Shown here one piece after another: positions 16,651 through 25,580 of a stretch of DNA of 44,334 nt. Below the pieces are notes generated by a model that worked only from the letters and a program-made list of their open reading frames with translations, was not told the origin of the DNA and did no database searches. The stretch's first letter is position 1. Each line of letters starts with the position of its first letter. Origin of the DNA: Sorangiineae bacterium NIC37A_2 (GTDB lineage: Bacteria; Myxococcota_A; Polyangia; Polyangiales; Polyangiaceae); assembly GCA_002085155.1 (NCBI GenBank), contig NASX01000041.1, positions 1-44,334 of the forward strand, given 5' to 3'. A program made the position numbers and the translations under genes.

Positions 16651-16741
16651 TCAGTGGCTGACCTCAGTGGCTGACCTCAGTGGCTGACCTCAGTGGCTGA
16701 CCTCAGTGGCTGACCTCAGTGGCTGACCTCAGTGGCTGACC
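16651..16741. repeat. Seven tandem copies of a 13-bp unit
   Basis: The unit TCAGTGGCTGACC is repeated seven times without a mismatch (16651-16741). On the minus strand the unit reads GGTCAGCCACTGA. The first copy in the direction of transcription encodes the last residues of PFK (V-S-H) and its TGA; the other six copies lie in the 3' untranslated region before the terminator. The array probably grew by slippage from the end of the coding sequence. Confidence 0.97.
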
Positions 16742-17961
16742 TCGACGCGCTTGCCGAGGGGCTGACCGATCTCGGCGAGCAGCTCCTTGAACCAGGGCTC
16801 TTCGATGTTGAAAGGTTTGCCACCCTTGATGCGCGGGAACTCGATGGAGCGGAGGCGACCGTCCTGGTCCTCGTCGTGACCAATCACGCCGGAATCTCCC
16901 TTGAGACCCGACTCGACAGCGAGGTCGACCATGCTCTTGATGAGCTTGAGGTCGGCTTCGTTGGCCGCCGCGGAACGGGCGAAGTAGCCGGACTTCTGGA
17001 CCAAGGACTTCTCAGCACCGAGCGCCTGCGAGAACTGCTTGGAGAACCAGTTGCCGACGTTGACGGCGTCGAGCTTGTAGTGACCGAACGCGTCCTTGGG
17101 GACGGACTCGCCGCGACTTTCCATCTCCTTGATGATCTGATCGACGCAAGCGCCCTCAGAGACGAAGATGTTGACGCAGTCGTTTTGGTCCATGAGCGCG
17201 CTCAGGCGCTTCGCTTCGGTCTCCGGATTGAACTCCATCTCGGGCACGTACACAGCGTGCACGTCCTTGTGAGCACGCGGCAGGTTGAAGCCGGGGACGA
17301 AATCCATCTTCTTGAGGCGCTCGCGGTAGACGCGAGCGGTAGCTGCGGTCAGCCAGCCACAGTTGCGGCCCATGACCTCGTGGATGATGAGCATGCGCGG
17401 GTTGGCCGACTGTTCGTTCACGACGTTCTCGAAGTAACGAGCACCTTCTTCCGCTGCGGTGTAAGCGCCGAGCGACTGGCGGATGGGGAAGACGTCGTTG
17501 TCGATGGTCTTGGGGAGACCGACGACTGTCAGGTCGTAGTTATGGGTCTTCAGGTAGGCGGCCAGATCAGCGGCCGTCGTGTTCGTGTCGTCGCCGCCGA
17601 TCGTGTGGAGGATGGTCACGCCGTCGCGGGTGAGCTGGCGAGCGGCGACCTCGAGCGGAGACTCTCCTTCTTTGACGAGCCCGCGCTTCACGCAATCTTT
17701 GACGTTCGTGAGCTTGACGCGACTGTTGCCGATGGGGCTGCCGCCGTGCTTGTGAAGGATGCTCGCTTGCTTCTTGACCTCGGGGGTCACGGTGAGACTC
17801 ACGCCCTGCAGGAGGCCCTTATAGCCGCCGAGGTAACCGATGATCTCGATGTCCGGAGCGATTTCCGTGTAGCGTTCGATGAGTCCTCCCACAGCCGAGG
17901 AGAGACAAGGGGCGAGTCCGCCTGCGGTCAGGAGGGCAACTTTCGGCTTCTTAGCGTTCAT
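16729..17961 (-). CDS. pfp: 6-phosphofructokinase, PPi-dependent type
   Basis: The 410-residue enzyme phosphorylates fructose 6-phosphate. The phosphoryl-donor site reads GGDDTN (122-127); the second Asp of GGDD, with Lys in PKTIDND (150-156), marks PPi-using PFKs, while ATP-PFKs have GGDG. This suggests a reversible PPi-linked step, working in glycolysis or gluconeogenesis. MGRNCGWL also fits the family. The start at ATG 17961 follows a purine-rich stretch but no strong Shine-Dalgarno. Transcription ends at the terminator past the 13-bp repeats. A second PFK gene lies about 4 kb away. Codon use is strongly biased to C/G-ending codons, consistent with high expression. Confidence 0.9.
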   Translation of the reverse strand: MNAKKPKVALLTAGGLAPCLSSAVGGLIERYTEIAPDIEIIGYLGGYKGLLQGVSLTVTPEVKKQASILHKHGGSPIGNSRVKLTNVKDCVKRGLVKEGESPLEVAARQLTRDGVTILHTIGGDDTNTTAADLAAYLKTHNYDLTVVGLPKTIDNDVFPIRQSLGAYTAAEEGARYFENVVNEQSANPRMLIIHEVMGRNCGWLTAATARVYRERLKKMDFVPGFNLPRAHKDVHAVYVPEMEFNPETEAKRLSALMDQNDCVNIFVSEGACVDQIIKEMESRGESVPKDAFGHYKLDAVNVGNWFSKQFSQALGAEKSLVQKSGYFARSAAANEADLKLIKSMVDLAVESGLKGDSGVIGHDEDQDGRLRSIEFPRIKGGKPFNIEEPWFKELLAEIGQPLGKRVEVSH

Positions 17962-18271
17962 GTTCTTTTCTATTCGTTCTCGGAGGAAAAACGGTTCGAG
18001 CGCGCCGCTTAGCAGGGGGTGTCTCTCTCGAAAACCGCCAGAGCGCCGACGAACCGCATTTCTGCCATCCCGTCAACGCACCAAAATTGCAATCTAGGAA
18101 AAATTCAGTCCTCCGAGAAATGCGATTCTGCTGGACGGGCGGTTGCTCCGGGGCCGATCGGCTCGTACACCTCGACGCTCAGAGACGAGGTGGGTGGAAC
18201 CGCTACCAACGTCTTTGAGTCGTCTTAATTTTTGACCCTGTTTTCGAGCTTCACGATCGAACCACCGAGCC
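17962..18271. other. Divergent intergenic region, no gene seen
   Basis: This 310-bp gap separates the minus-strand PFK gene from the plus-strand GH12-like gene and must hold both promoters. It is locally AT-richer (18085-18125 and 18227-18245). An inverted repeat CACCTCG (18168-18174) / CGAGGTG (18186-18192) could be an operator or attenuator stem. No convincing sigma-70 box or coding region is visible. Confidence 0.4.
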
Positions 18272-20146
18272 ATGACGTTATTCTCTGATCTTCGCCGGGC
18301 CCTTCGAAACTTCTCATTGGTCCAAATGGTCCTCGCGGGCCTAGGGCTCGGGGTAGCCTGTCTTCCCCAGTCGTCGTCGCCGACCTGCCAAGGCGGTCAG
18401 GTCGACTGTAACGGAGTCTGCGTTTCTGTCACATCCGACCCCCAGAACTGCGGCGCGTGCGGCAACGCATGTGGCGCTGGTCTCGTCTGCTCGCAGAACA
18501 CTTGCTCTGCGACCTGCGGCGCGGGCCTCGAGAACTGCAATAGCGCGTGCGTCGTGCTCGCCTCCGATCCGAACAACTGTGGCGCCTGCGGCAATGCCTG
18601 CGCGAGCGGTAGCTGTGTGAATGGTGTGTGTGCGGCCAGCCAGGGTACGGGCGGCGGTCCGGGCGTCGGTGGCGGCGGTCCGGGCGTCGGTGGCACCGGG
18701 GATCCGGGCGCCGGAGGAGGCACGCCGGGCGTCGGTGGCGCCGGTGATCCGGGGAGTGGTGGCGCTGGACCGGGCGCTGGTGGCAGCGGTACGGGCGGCG
18801 AAGGCGAAGAAGGACCGATCACGGGTTACTTCGAGTCGGGCCCCTGGCATGGCTTCGGGTTCACCTCGCTCTTCAGCAGCGACGCGAACTCCGGCAACAC
18901 CATCGAACCGCCGAACTTCGAAGGCGTCGAGACTTGGCCGATGTGCGCCAAGGGTACGATCAAACCTCCTTCTGAGCCTGATGGCTGGAGTGGCGCTCTC
19001 GTCGGTTGGGGTATCAACCAAGAGCGCGTGGAGAACGCCCCTCTCGGTACGGTGACCCCGACCAAGGAAGGCATCATCCTCGACATTCAGAACAAGAGCG
19101 CGACCCAGCTTCGCTTGCAGATTCAGGGTCCGGACGGCGCCACCGACGCGAACCAGCGCTGGTGCGCGGAGATCGGCGCTACCTCGAATCCGAGCCTCTT
19201 CGTCGCGTACGAAACGTTCAACACGGAGTGCTGGGCGGGTGGAAACGGCAAAGCTTACAATGGAGAGCCCCTCTCCCAGATCATCGTTCAGGCTCAGAGC
19301 ATTCCGGACTCGACCGCGGACGTGAACTTCGACTTCTGCGTCAACAACATCTCTGAGGGGAACGGAAACATTCCGACCGTTGGATGCGACGTGAGCGGCG
19401 CTCCCGCTGGTGGTCAGAGCGGTACGCTCAGCAGCGGCGGCGGCGCGTTCCAGCGCGTGACTGCGGTCAACGGTCCTCCCACGATCGCGATCCAGAACAA
19501 CATCTTCAGCGGCGGCGGCAGCTACAACATCACCTATAACGGCGCGAGCTTCAGCGTCACGAACTTCTCTGGCAACCGTCCCACCACCGATGCACCGGTC
19601 GGCTACCCGTCCTTCATCTTCGGTTCGAACGGTGGGGATGGGTTCGGAACTGCCGGTAGCAACCTGCCGAAGTCGGTCGGGCAGTTGAACAAGATTCCGA
19701 CGGGCATCCGCTGGAGCGGTGGTGGAAGCGGCGAATACAACGTTGCCTACGACGTCTGGTTCTCTCCGGGCGGCGCTGATGGCGGCCCGGGATCGCGGAG
19801 CTTCCTCATGGTCTGGCTCGATCGCTCCCCGAACGTCTACGCCGAAGGCCAAGGCCAGGGCGAGTCCGGTGGAACACTCGCCATCGGTGGACGTACCTTC
19901 GCGATCTACGTCTCGCGCCAGTTCGAAGGCCGACCCATCATCAGCTACGTCGCGACGAGCCGGCTCAACGAGTTCAGCTTCGACCTGAACGACTTCATCA
20001 AGGACGCCAAGACGCGCACCTCGACGACGGAGAAGACGCCGGTCATCAACGACAGCATGAGCCTCACGAACGTGTTCGTTGGCTTTGAGGTCTGGAGCGG
20101 CGCAAGCAACCTCAAGATCGACAACTTCTGCATCAGCAATAATTGA
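18272..20146 (+). CDS. Lipoprotein with GH12-like domain lacking the nucleophile Glu
   Basis: The 624-residue protein has a lipobox (LGLGVAC, Cys30), two Cys-rich repeats each with the core NCGACGNAC (59-67, 102-110), a Gly-rich linker (about 125-187), a beta-rich domain (about 188-370, possibly carbohydrate-binding) and a C-terminal GH12-like beta-jelly-roll (about 380-624). GH12 endoglucanases have a nucleophile in ELMIWL or EIMVWL; here the match is FLMVWL, with Phe511 in place of Glu. The acid/base Glu seems kept (Glu606 in VGFEVWSG, compare FGTEPFTG). It may bind rather than cut glucan. A strong terminator follows. Highly biased codons suggest high expression. Confidence 0.78.
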   Translation: MTLFSDLRRALRNFSLVQMVLAGLGLGVACLPQSSSPTCQGGQVDCNGVCVSVTSDPQNCGACGNACGAGLVCSQNTCSATCGAGLENCNSACVVLASDPNNCGACGNACASGSCVNGVCAASQGTGGGPGVGGGGPGVGGTGDPGAGGGTPGVGGAGDPGSGGAGPGAGGSGTGGEGEEGPITGYFESGPWHGFGFTSLFSSDANSGNTIEPPNFEGVETWPMCAKGTIKPPSEPDGWSGALVGWGINQERVENAPLGTVTPTKEGIILDIQNKSATQLRLQIQGPDGATDANQRWCAEIGATSNPSLFVAYETFNTECWAGGNGKAYNGEPLSQIIVQAQSIPDSTADVNFDFCVNNISEGNGNIPTVGCDVSGAPAGGQSGTLSSGGGAFQRVTAVNGPPTIAIQNNIFSGGGSYNITYNGASFSVTNFSGNRPTTDAPVGYPSFIFGSNGGDGFGTAGSNLPKSVGQLNKIPTGIRWSGGGSGEYNVAYDVWFSPGGADGGPGSRSFLMVWLDRSPNVYAEGQGQGESGGTLAIGGRTFAIYVSRQFEGRPIISYVATSRLNEFSFDLNDFIKDAKTRTSTTEKTPVINDSMSLTNVFVGFEVWSGASNLKIDNFCISNN

Positions 20147-20147
20147 G

Positions 20148-20230
20148 GTTCGGCCCCTCGGGGCACGTCGGCCCGCTTCTTTTCGAGTTCCCTACCCGGG
20201 GGACCGAGAGGGGCGGGCCGAACGCTTTTT
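20148..20230 (+). terminator. Intrinsic terminator after the GH12-like gene
   Basis: GTTCGGCCC (20148-20156) and GGGCCGAAC (20215-20223) form a perfect 9-bp outer stem, with further GC-rich pairing inside. A TTTTT run follows at 20226-20230. It starts 2 nt after the stop codon. Confidence 0.8.
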
Positions 20231-20321
20231 GGAGCCCCAGCTGCGCTTTCTGAGCGACGGCGCAGGGCTGACCTTTCGGACGATGGCGCGGAGAGGCTGC
20301 GCAGGTTAGCCTTCAAGGGTC

Positions 20322-20831
20322 ATGGTGCAGCAGAGTCGCCGGCCGAGCTCCGGTCGCCCGAGCCAATCCCGAGGATCTTCGCCCGCGAGCCAAGCGGGGG
20401 GGGACGAGACCTACGCGGTTCCGATCAAAAAAACCTCACCGCTCCTCTACGTTGTGGGTGGTTTGGTGGTGCTCGGCATCGGTCTCGTCATCGCGTTCAC
20501 CTCGGGAGGCAGCGACGCCGAGGAACAAGCCAAGAAGGTCACTCCGGAGCCTTCGGAGGGTCTGACGGTCGAGCAGCAGAAGGAACGCCTCGAGCATCTC
20601 CGCAAGACGCAGGCCGCCCTCCAAGCTGCTGAGCTCGAAGAGAAGGCCGCCGAGGCTGCGAAACCCGCACCGTCACCAGAGCCTGCGCCGGCCACTACCC
20701 AGGCACCGAAACAAGCTGCCGCAGCTCCGAAGGCCCCTGCGGCTGCGGCTCCGAAGAACAACGAGCAAGCCAAGAAGAAGGCGGCGGACCTCGACGCGCT
20801 CGGCGCTGACATCACTTCCCAGCTCAAGTGA
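20322..20831 (+). CDS. Single-pass membrane protein with Ala/Pro-rich tail
   Basis: This 169-residue protein has a Ser/Arg-rich N-terminus, one transmembrane helix (about 40-61, LLYVVGGLVVLGIGLVIAFTS), a charged coiled-coil-like stretch (about 80-115) and an Ala/Pro/Lys-rich tail. The layout resembles TolA- or TonB-like spanning proteins but there is no conserved C-terminal domain, so no function is claimed. The stop overlaps the nagZ start (GTGA), so the pair is translationally coupled. Confidence 0.75.
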   Translation: MVQQSRRPSSGRPSQSRGSSPASQAGGDETYAVPIKKTSPLLYVVGGLVVLGIGLVIAFTSGGSDAEEQAKKVTPEPSEGLTVEQQKERLEHLRKTQAALQAAELEEKAAEAAKPAPSPEPAPATTQAPKQAAAAPKAPAAAAPKNNEQAKKKAADLDALGADITSQLK

Positions 20832-21847
20832 CGGCAGATCCCTTGGCGGTTCACAAGGAGCCTACGAGCAGCTCGGAGGCGGCTCGGCGCGCGGCTTCGC
20901 TCATTGTGGCGGGCATCGAAGGGACCGAGCTCACCGATCAGGCCCGAGAGGTGCTCGATCTGGGCGTCGGCGGTATCATCCTCTTCTCCCGGAACTACCG
21001 GAGCCGCGATCAGGTCGGCGAGCTCATCGGAGCGCTGCGCAGCTACGCGGGGCGCAAGCTCGTGGTGAGCGTCGATCACGAGGGAGGAGTCGTGCAGCGC
21101 TTTCGCGAAGGGTTCACCCGGATCGAGCCCATGCGCGCGATCGGGGAAAGAGGCGACGCTCGCCTGGCCTTTGAACTTGGCCAGACGATGGGCCGGGAGC
21201 TCCGCGCGGTCGGGATCGACTGGAACTTCGCCCCGGTGCTCGACGTCGACACCAACCCAGAAAACCCCATCATCGGAGATCGCTCGTTCTCACGCGAGCC
21301 GAGCGTGGTGGGGGAGTTTGGGGTGGCGCTGGCCGAGGGCCTGGAATCCGAGGGAGTTGCCTCCTGCGGGAAACATTTTCCAGGACACGGCGACACCTCC
21401 CAAGACTCACACCTCGAGCTCCCCGAACTTCCTCACTCTTTCGAGCGCCTCCGCGCCGTCGAGCTCCCTCCGTTTCAGCGGTACGCGGAGGCGGGTCTCG
21501 CTTCGATCATGACGGCTCACGTTCTGTTCCGGGCGCTCGACCCCGAGGTTCCGGCGACTATGTCGCGAGCCGCTTTGACTTCTCTCTTGCGTGAGGAGCT
21601 CGGCTTTCAGGGTCTGATTGTGAGCGACGATCTCGAGATGAAGGCGATCCGCGATCACTACGGAGCGGCCGAAGCCGCCGAACGAAGCCTGCTCGCGGGC
21701 GCCGATGCGTTCCTTTGCTGCGCTCCGAACGGGACCATCTTCAAGGTGTACGAACGGCTCAAGGCTCCCTCGAGTGAGGAGTTCGAGCGCCGTCTTTCGG
21801 AGTCCAGCCTGAGGATGGCCGCGTTTCAGGCCCACTGGGCACCTTGA
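20828..21847 (+). CDS. nagZ: GH3 beta-N-acetylhexosaminidase (NagZ type)
   Basis: This is a single-domain GH3 enzyme of 339 residues without a signal peptide, so it is cytoplasmic. Signatures are VDHEGGVVQRF (82-92), the His-bearing acid/base loop KHFPGHGDTSQDSH (182-195) that distinguishes NagZ from GH3 beta-glucosidases, and the nucleophile block VSDDLEM (265-271). NagZ releases GlcNAc from peptidoglycan fragments in cell-wall recycling. Its place inside a cellulase region could suggest glucan use, but the KHFPGHGDT loop argues for beta-N-acetylglucosamine substrates. It starts with GTG inside the preceding stop. Confidence 0.92.
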   Translation: MTADPLAVHKEPTSSSEAARRAASLIVAGIEGTELTDQAREVLDLGVGGIILFSRNYRSRDQVGELIGALRSYAGRKLVVSVDHEGGVVQRFREGFTRIEPMRAIGERGDARLAFELGQTMGRELRAVGIDWNFAPVLDVDTNPENPIIGDRSFSREPSVVGEFGVALAEGLESEGVASCGKHFPGHGDTSQDSHLELPELPHSFERLRAVELPPFQRYAEAGLASIMTAHVLFRALDPEVPATMSRAALTSLLREELGFQGLIVSDDLEMKAIRDHYGAAEAAERSLLAGADAFLCCAPNGTIFKVYERLKAPSSEEFERRLSESSLRMAAFQAHWAP

Positions 21848-21912
21848 GAAAAAAGCGCTCTGGGGGGAGAGGGCCTTCGGATGTAGATGCCGAGGGGCCG
21901 CAGAGCGAATTT

Positions 21913-23199
21913 TTAGCCGACGAGCGCGGCGGCCTTGGCCAAGAAGCGGAGGGGCGGGGCCTCGTCGTGGACAAGGGGCGCGAAGCGCTTGCGGAACTCG
22001 CCGCTCGTCATGTTCGCGGTGGTCGCGAGGCGAGCCAAGAGATCTTCGTCTTCGAAATCATCTCGCCGCAGGCGGATCATGTAGCGTCGAGCGATCTTGT
22101 AGGTCTCGGTCTCGGTATCGACCGGGCGCACCTGAAGCCCTCCGCCGGCCTGGCTCTCCATGTCCGTAAAGCTTACGGGCGTGAACTTGCCAGCCACCAT
22201 GGTCATCATCGCGCTCTTGCCCCCTTCGAGCAGGAACTTAGCGGCGGAGTAACCAAGGTCTCGGGCGTACTCCATGTCGAAGGGGATCGGATCGGCGCTC
22301 CGCAGCTCGTAGCCGATGCTCTTTTCGGCCATCTCCGCGCGCACTCCAAAGTGCCCGAGTCGCTCATGGACGCGGTCGCGCACGACCTCGCCGAGGCGCA
22401 GATCACCGAGACGCACGCTCGAGCCGCTCGCGGGCCGACGCACGAGCGCGAGCTCGTCGGGGGGAAGCCATTCGGCCAAACCTTCAGCGAGGAGTGCCAC
22501 GCCGTCCCGTCGACCTGAGGCCATGCGCTTGATGATGGCTCCGATGAGAGTATCGACGATCCAATCGATGGTGAGGCGGCCGGGAGGAAGCTCTTCGGGG
22601 ATGAGCGTGAGGGTAGCACCCGCGGCTTTTCCGATGCCGAGCGCGAGGTGACCGGCGCTTCGGCCCATGGTGGTGACCAGGTACCAGCGGCCCATGGTCT
22701 TCGCGTCGACTAACAGATCGCGAATGATGCCTACTCCGACGTGTCGCGCGGTTTCGTAGCCGAGCGTCTGGATGCCTGGGGGGAGGGGGAGATCGTTGTC
22801 GATGGTCTTTGGGACGTGGACGAAGTGAATGTCCGAGGTCGCCCGCGCCAGGCGCATCGTCACCTTGCAGGTTTCGTCGCCGCCGATCGTGATGAGCCGA
22901 TCGATGCCGAGCACCTTGAGCGTGTTGATGGCAGCCTGATCTTCGGCGGGGGTGCTCGGAACGTCGCGGGAGGTGCGGAGCAAAGAGCCGCCGCGGAAGT
23001 GAGATTGGCTCACGACTTCGATGGGCAGAGCCATCCGCTGAGGTGTCGTCTTGCCCCGGAGATGGGAGTAGCCGTCCATCAGGCCGATCACCTCAACTCC
23101 CGCCAAGTTCCCGCGGATAGCCGCAGCTGCGATCACGCTGTTGGTACCTGGGGCCGGTCCGCCGCCGACGAGGATGCCGAGCTTGCCCGTTTTCTCCAT
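21913..23199 (-). CDS. Second phosphofructokinase-family enzyme (GGDE type)
   Basis: The 428-residue protein is a PFK homologue clearly different from the one at 16.7-18.0 kb. It has GGGPAPGTN (12-20), the donor-site motif GGDET (106-110) and PKTIDND (130-136), plus TTMGRSAGHLALG. GGDE replaces the GGDD of classical PPi-PFK and GGDG of ATP-PFK. Lys in PKTIDND favours PPi use, but the Glu makes donor choice uncertain. It is convergent with nagZ; the 65-bp gap holds no clear terminator. Two PFK genes about 4 kb apart suggest separate roles, for example forward versus reversible flux. Confidence 0.88.
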   Translation of the reverse strand: MEKTGKLGILVGGGPAPGTNSVIAAAAIRGNLAGVEVIGLMDGYSHLRGKTTPQRMALPIEVVSQSHFRGGSLLRTSRDVPSTPAEDQAAINTLKVLGIDRLITIGGDETCKVTMRLARATSDIHFVHVPKTIDNDLPLPPGIQTLGYETARHVGVGIIRDLLVDAKTMGRWYLVTTMGRSAGHLALGIGKAAGATLTLIPEELPPGRLTIDWIVDTLIGAIIKRMASGRRDGVALLAEGLAEWLPPDELALVRRPASGSSVRLGDLRLGEVVRDRVHERLGHFGVRAEMAEKSIGYELRSADPIPFDMEYARDLGYSAAKFLLEGGKSAMMTMVAGKFTPVSFTDMESQAGGGLQVRPVDTETETYKIARRYMIRLRRDDFEDEDLLARLATTANMTSGEFRKRFAPLVHDEAPPLRFLAKAAALVG

Positions 23200-23442
23200 G
23201 GGTTACCGGTCCATATCACGGCCTCCTGGGAAGACGAAAAGGACGGCTCGTCATAGAAATGTTAGTTCAGGTGAAAAGATTTGCTCGTGCCACCTGAGCG
23301 ACGACGCGAAAGCTCTTCCCGCACATTCGCTCCTTCGAAGCTGGAAGATTTCATGATTCGCTGGAAGAACAGCTTGGGCAGGCGTGACAGGACGAGAAAA
23401 CCGCTTGCTCTTTCCCTAAGGGGTGATAGCGCTACCACGTTC

Positions 23443-25326
23443 ATGGAATCGAAGAACTTTGGCTTAATGCTCGCTCTGGGAATCGGGGGACTTTTCTTGG
23501 ACGCGGCCTGCGAGCCCGCGCCGATCCCAAAGCTCTCCTGTGGCCCGGACGAGACCTACGGTTACCGGCGCTGCTGGCTACGAGCTGACGTTCGCCTCAA
23601 CACGGTCGGGCTGTTGCCCGAGCGAAAGAAGGTCGCCGCCTTCGCTGGGGACGAGGCGCGTTTTGAGGTGCGGCGCGTCTCCGATGACCAGCGTGTGTTC
23701 GAAGGAAAGGCGAGCGCGCCCGTCGATTGGCCGGAGACGGGAGAGAAGCTCCGAATGGCGGACTTCTCCGACCTCCGTGAGCCTGGCGAGTATTACGTCT
23801 CCGTTGTTGGGACTTCGCAGCGCTCAGCAGCGTTTTCGATCGGGAGCGAACGCCTTGTGGAGGCCGCTTCGGTCAGCGTTCTGGCGATGTATGGGCAGCG
23901 CTGCGGCGAAGCGGTGCATCTGGAGCACGAGGGAGACACATTCTCCCACGACGAGTGCCACATGGCCGAGGCCCGGCTCGATCACGCCAAGTACCCCGCG
24001 AGCAGCGCAGAAGGAGCTGCGGGAGCGGCAGGCGCCTCGAGTACTCCGGCGACAGCCCCCGCGCCGAAGAGCCTCGACGATCGAGGCGGCTGGCATGACG
24101 CGGGCGATTACGGAAAGTACACGGTCAACGGCGCCTTCGCGCTCGCTTATTACTTGAAGGCTTACGAAGAGTTTCCCGAGACCGCGGGGCGGCTCGAGGT
24201 GGCGATCCCTGAGCGCGACAACGACGTGCCGGATCTGCTCGATGAGTCGCGGGTCGAGCTCGAGTGGCTGCTCAAGGTGCAGTTTCCGAACGGTGCCTTC
24301 GCTCACAAGGTCACGGGCCTGAACTTCGAGGCGAACATCATGCCCGAGGCCGATCTGCAGACCCGCTATTTCACCGAAGCCGGCAGCGCGGCGACGGGAG
24401 ACGCCGCAGCGGTCCTCGCCCTCGGGGCGCGACTTTATCGCGAGCTCGATCCTGAGTTCTCAGCGCGGTGTCTTGACGCGGCGCGCCGCGGGGCGGCGTT
24501 CCTCGATGAGCACCCCGAGCTGATCCGTCCTGATCTGAGCAAATTCGCGACGGGCGCCTACCTGGCGGGGGACGGGGACGCAGACGAGCGGGCCTGGGCC
24601 CTGATCGAGCTCTATGAAACGACGGGGGAGCTCGAATACCTCAAGAAGTTCGAAGAATTCCTGAAGAAGCCCGCGGACCGCGTGCCCGCGGGGGGCCCTT
24701 CGCCGCTCCGTCTACATCCCTTCATCGATTGGTACGGGGCCAATAACCTCGCGCTCATCACCTACGTCAGATCTGCGAGCGAGGAGCGGGATCCCGACCT
24801 CCTCGCGCAGGTGCAAGACAGTCTCTTGCTCGTCGCTGACAGCATCGTCACGGAAGCCGAGACCGATCCCTACGGACGAGGCTCGCGCGTTTACTCCTGG
24901 GGTGGCAACGGAGGCGTCGTGCGCATGTCCCACCTGCTCGCCGCGGCCTACACGGTTGAGCCGAAAGAGGAGTATCTCGACACGATCCAAGCTCAGGTGG
25001 ACCACGTGTTTGGGCGAAATCCGTTCTCGCGCTCCTTCGTGACGGGAGTGGGTCACTATCCGCCGCTCTATCCGCACCATCGTCCCTCGACGGGCGATGA
25101 CGTGGGCCTCCCGTGGCCCGGCCTGCTCATCGGTGGGCCCCACGGCGACGGCAATGTGCCTGGGCATGCGCTGCCGGCGATGAATTGGGCGGATGCGCTG
25201 AACGACTATTGGCACAATGAGATCGCCATCAATTGGAACACAGCGCTCACCTACGCGCTCATCGCGCTGCTCGGCACCTCCGAGAGCGAGCTTGGGCCTT
25301 CGGGCCAGGCGGATGCGGAGGAATGA
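23443..25326 (+). CDS. GH9 endoglucanase/cellulase
   Basis: A 627-residue secreted GH9 enzyme, cutting beta-1,4-glucan by inversion. Order: signal segment (about 6-22, with a weak possible lipobox at Cys23), an N-terminal Ig-like (CelD_N) domain at about 45-135, then an (alpha/alpha)6 catalytic domain. Catalytic base block: GGWHDAGDYGKY, with DAGD at 219-222. Catalytic acid: Glu593 in NEIAINWN. A substrate-binding PHHRPS motif lies in between. A Ser/Ala/Pro-rich insert sits at about 187-210. The start is uncertain: ATG 23443 gives the best signal peptide, while ATG 23353 has a better ribosome site (CTGGAAG) but a long basic N-terminus. Confidence 0.9.
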   Translation: MESKNFGLMLALGIGGLFLDAACEPAPIPKLSCGPDETYGYRRCWLRADVRLNTVGLLPERKKVAAFAGDEARFEVRRVSDDQRVFEGKASAPVDWPETGEKLRMADFSDLREPGEYYVSVVGTSQRSAAFSIGSERLVEAASVSVLAMYGQRCGEAVHLEHEGDTFSHDECHMAEARLDHAKYPASSAEGAAGAAGASSTPATAPAPKSLDDRGGWHDAGDYGKYTVNGAFALAYYLKAYEEFPETAGRLEVAIPERDNDVPDLLDESRVELEWLLKVQFPNGAFAHKVTGLNFEANIMPEADLQTRYFTEAGSAATGDAAAVLALGARLYRELDPEFSARCLDAARRGAAFLDEHPELIRPDLSKFATGAYLAGDGDADERAWALIELYETTGELEYLKKFEEFLKKPADRVPAGGPSPLRLHPFIDWYGANNLALITYVRSASEERDPDLLAQVQDSLLLVADSIVTEAETDPYGRGSRVYSWGGNGGVVRMSHLLAAAYTVEPKEEYLDTIQAQVDHVFGRNPFSRSFVTGVGHYPPLYPHHRPSTGDDVGLPWPGLLIGGPHGDGNVPGHALPAMNWADALNDYWHNEIAINWNTALTYALIALLGTSESELGPSGQADAEE

Positions 25327-25580
25327 GGGACGGGCGCTTTCGGGATGGAGCATGGACTTCGGAGAGACCCGCAAGAAAGTGAGAGCAGGCTCCCCGAAAG
25401 TGAGAACTCCCGAGGCGCGAGAGTAGGGTAAAAAGCCCCCATGCCTTGAGCTAGGGCGGATTTCCCTGGTAAAGGAGCGTCCGCGCGAGCGAAAGAAGTC
25501 GTGAGTCCTAGGGTGCTTGAGGCAGGGGGCCCGCGAGACGCGCACCAAGAGTTTCTACGAAGTCGTGAGAGAGGAATCGA

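Noticed and set aside
16651-16741. CRISPR array
   Set aside because: Repeats are 13 bp and directly adjacent, with no spacers and no cas genes.
16732-18012. 426-codon plus-strand frame over the first PFK
   Set aside because: Antisense of a clear PFK gene; Leu/Val/Asp-rich composition without motifs.
18621-18830. Separate DNA repeat in the GH12-like gene
   Set aside because: The repeated GGTGGC/CCGGGC pattern is a coding Gly-Pro-Val linker between domains, common in secreted myxobacterial proteins.
20828-21847. GH3 beta-glucosidase for cellobiose
   Set aside because: The KHFPGHGDTSQDSH loop and single-domain length point to NagZ-type beta-N-acetylhexosaminidase.
25327-25580. tRNA or small RNA gene in the gap before the CBM gene
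   Set aside because: No cloverleaf, T-loop consensus or terminator-backed hairpin could be found by eye.
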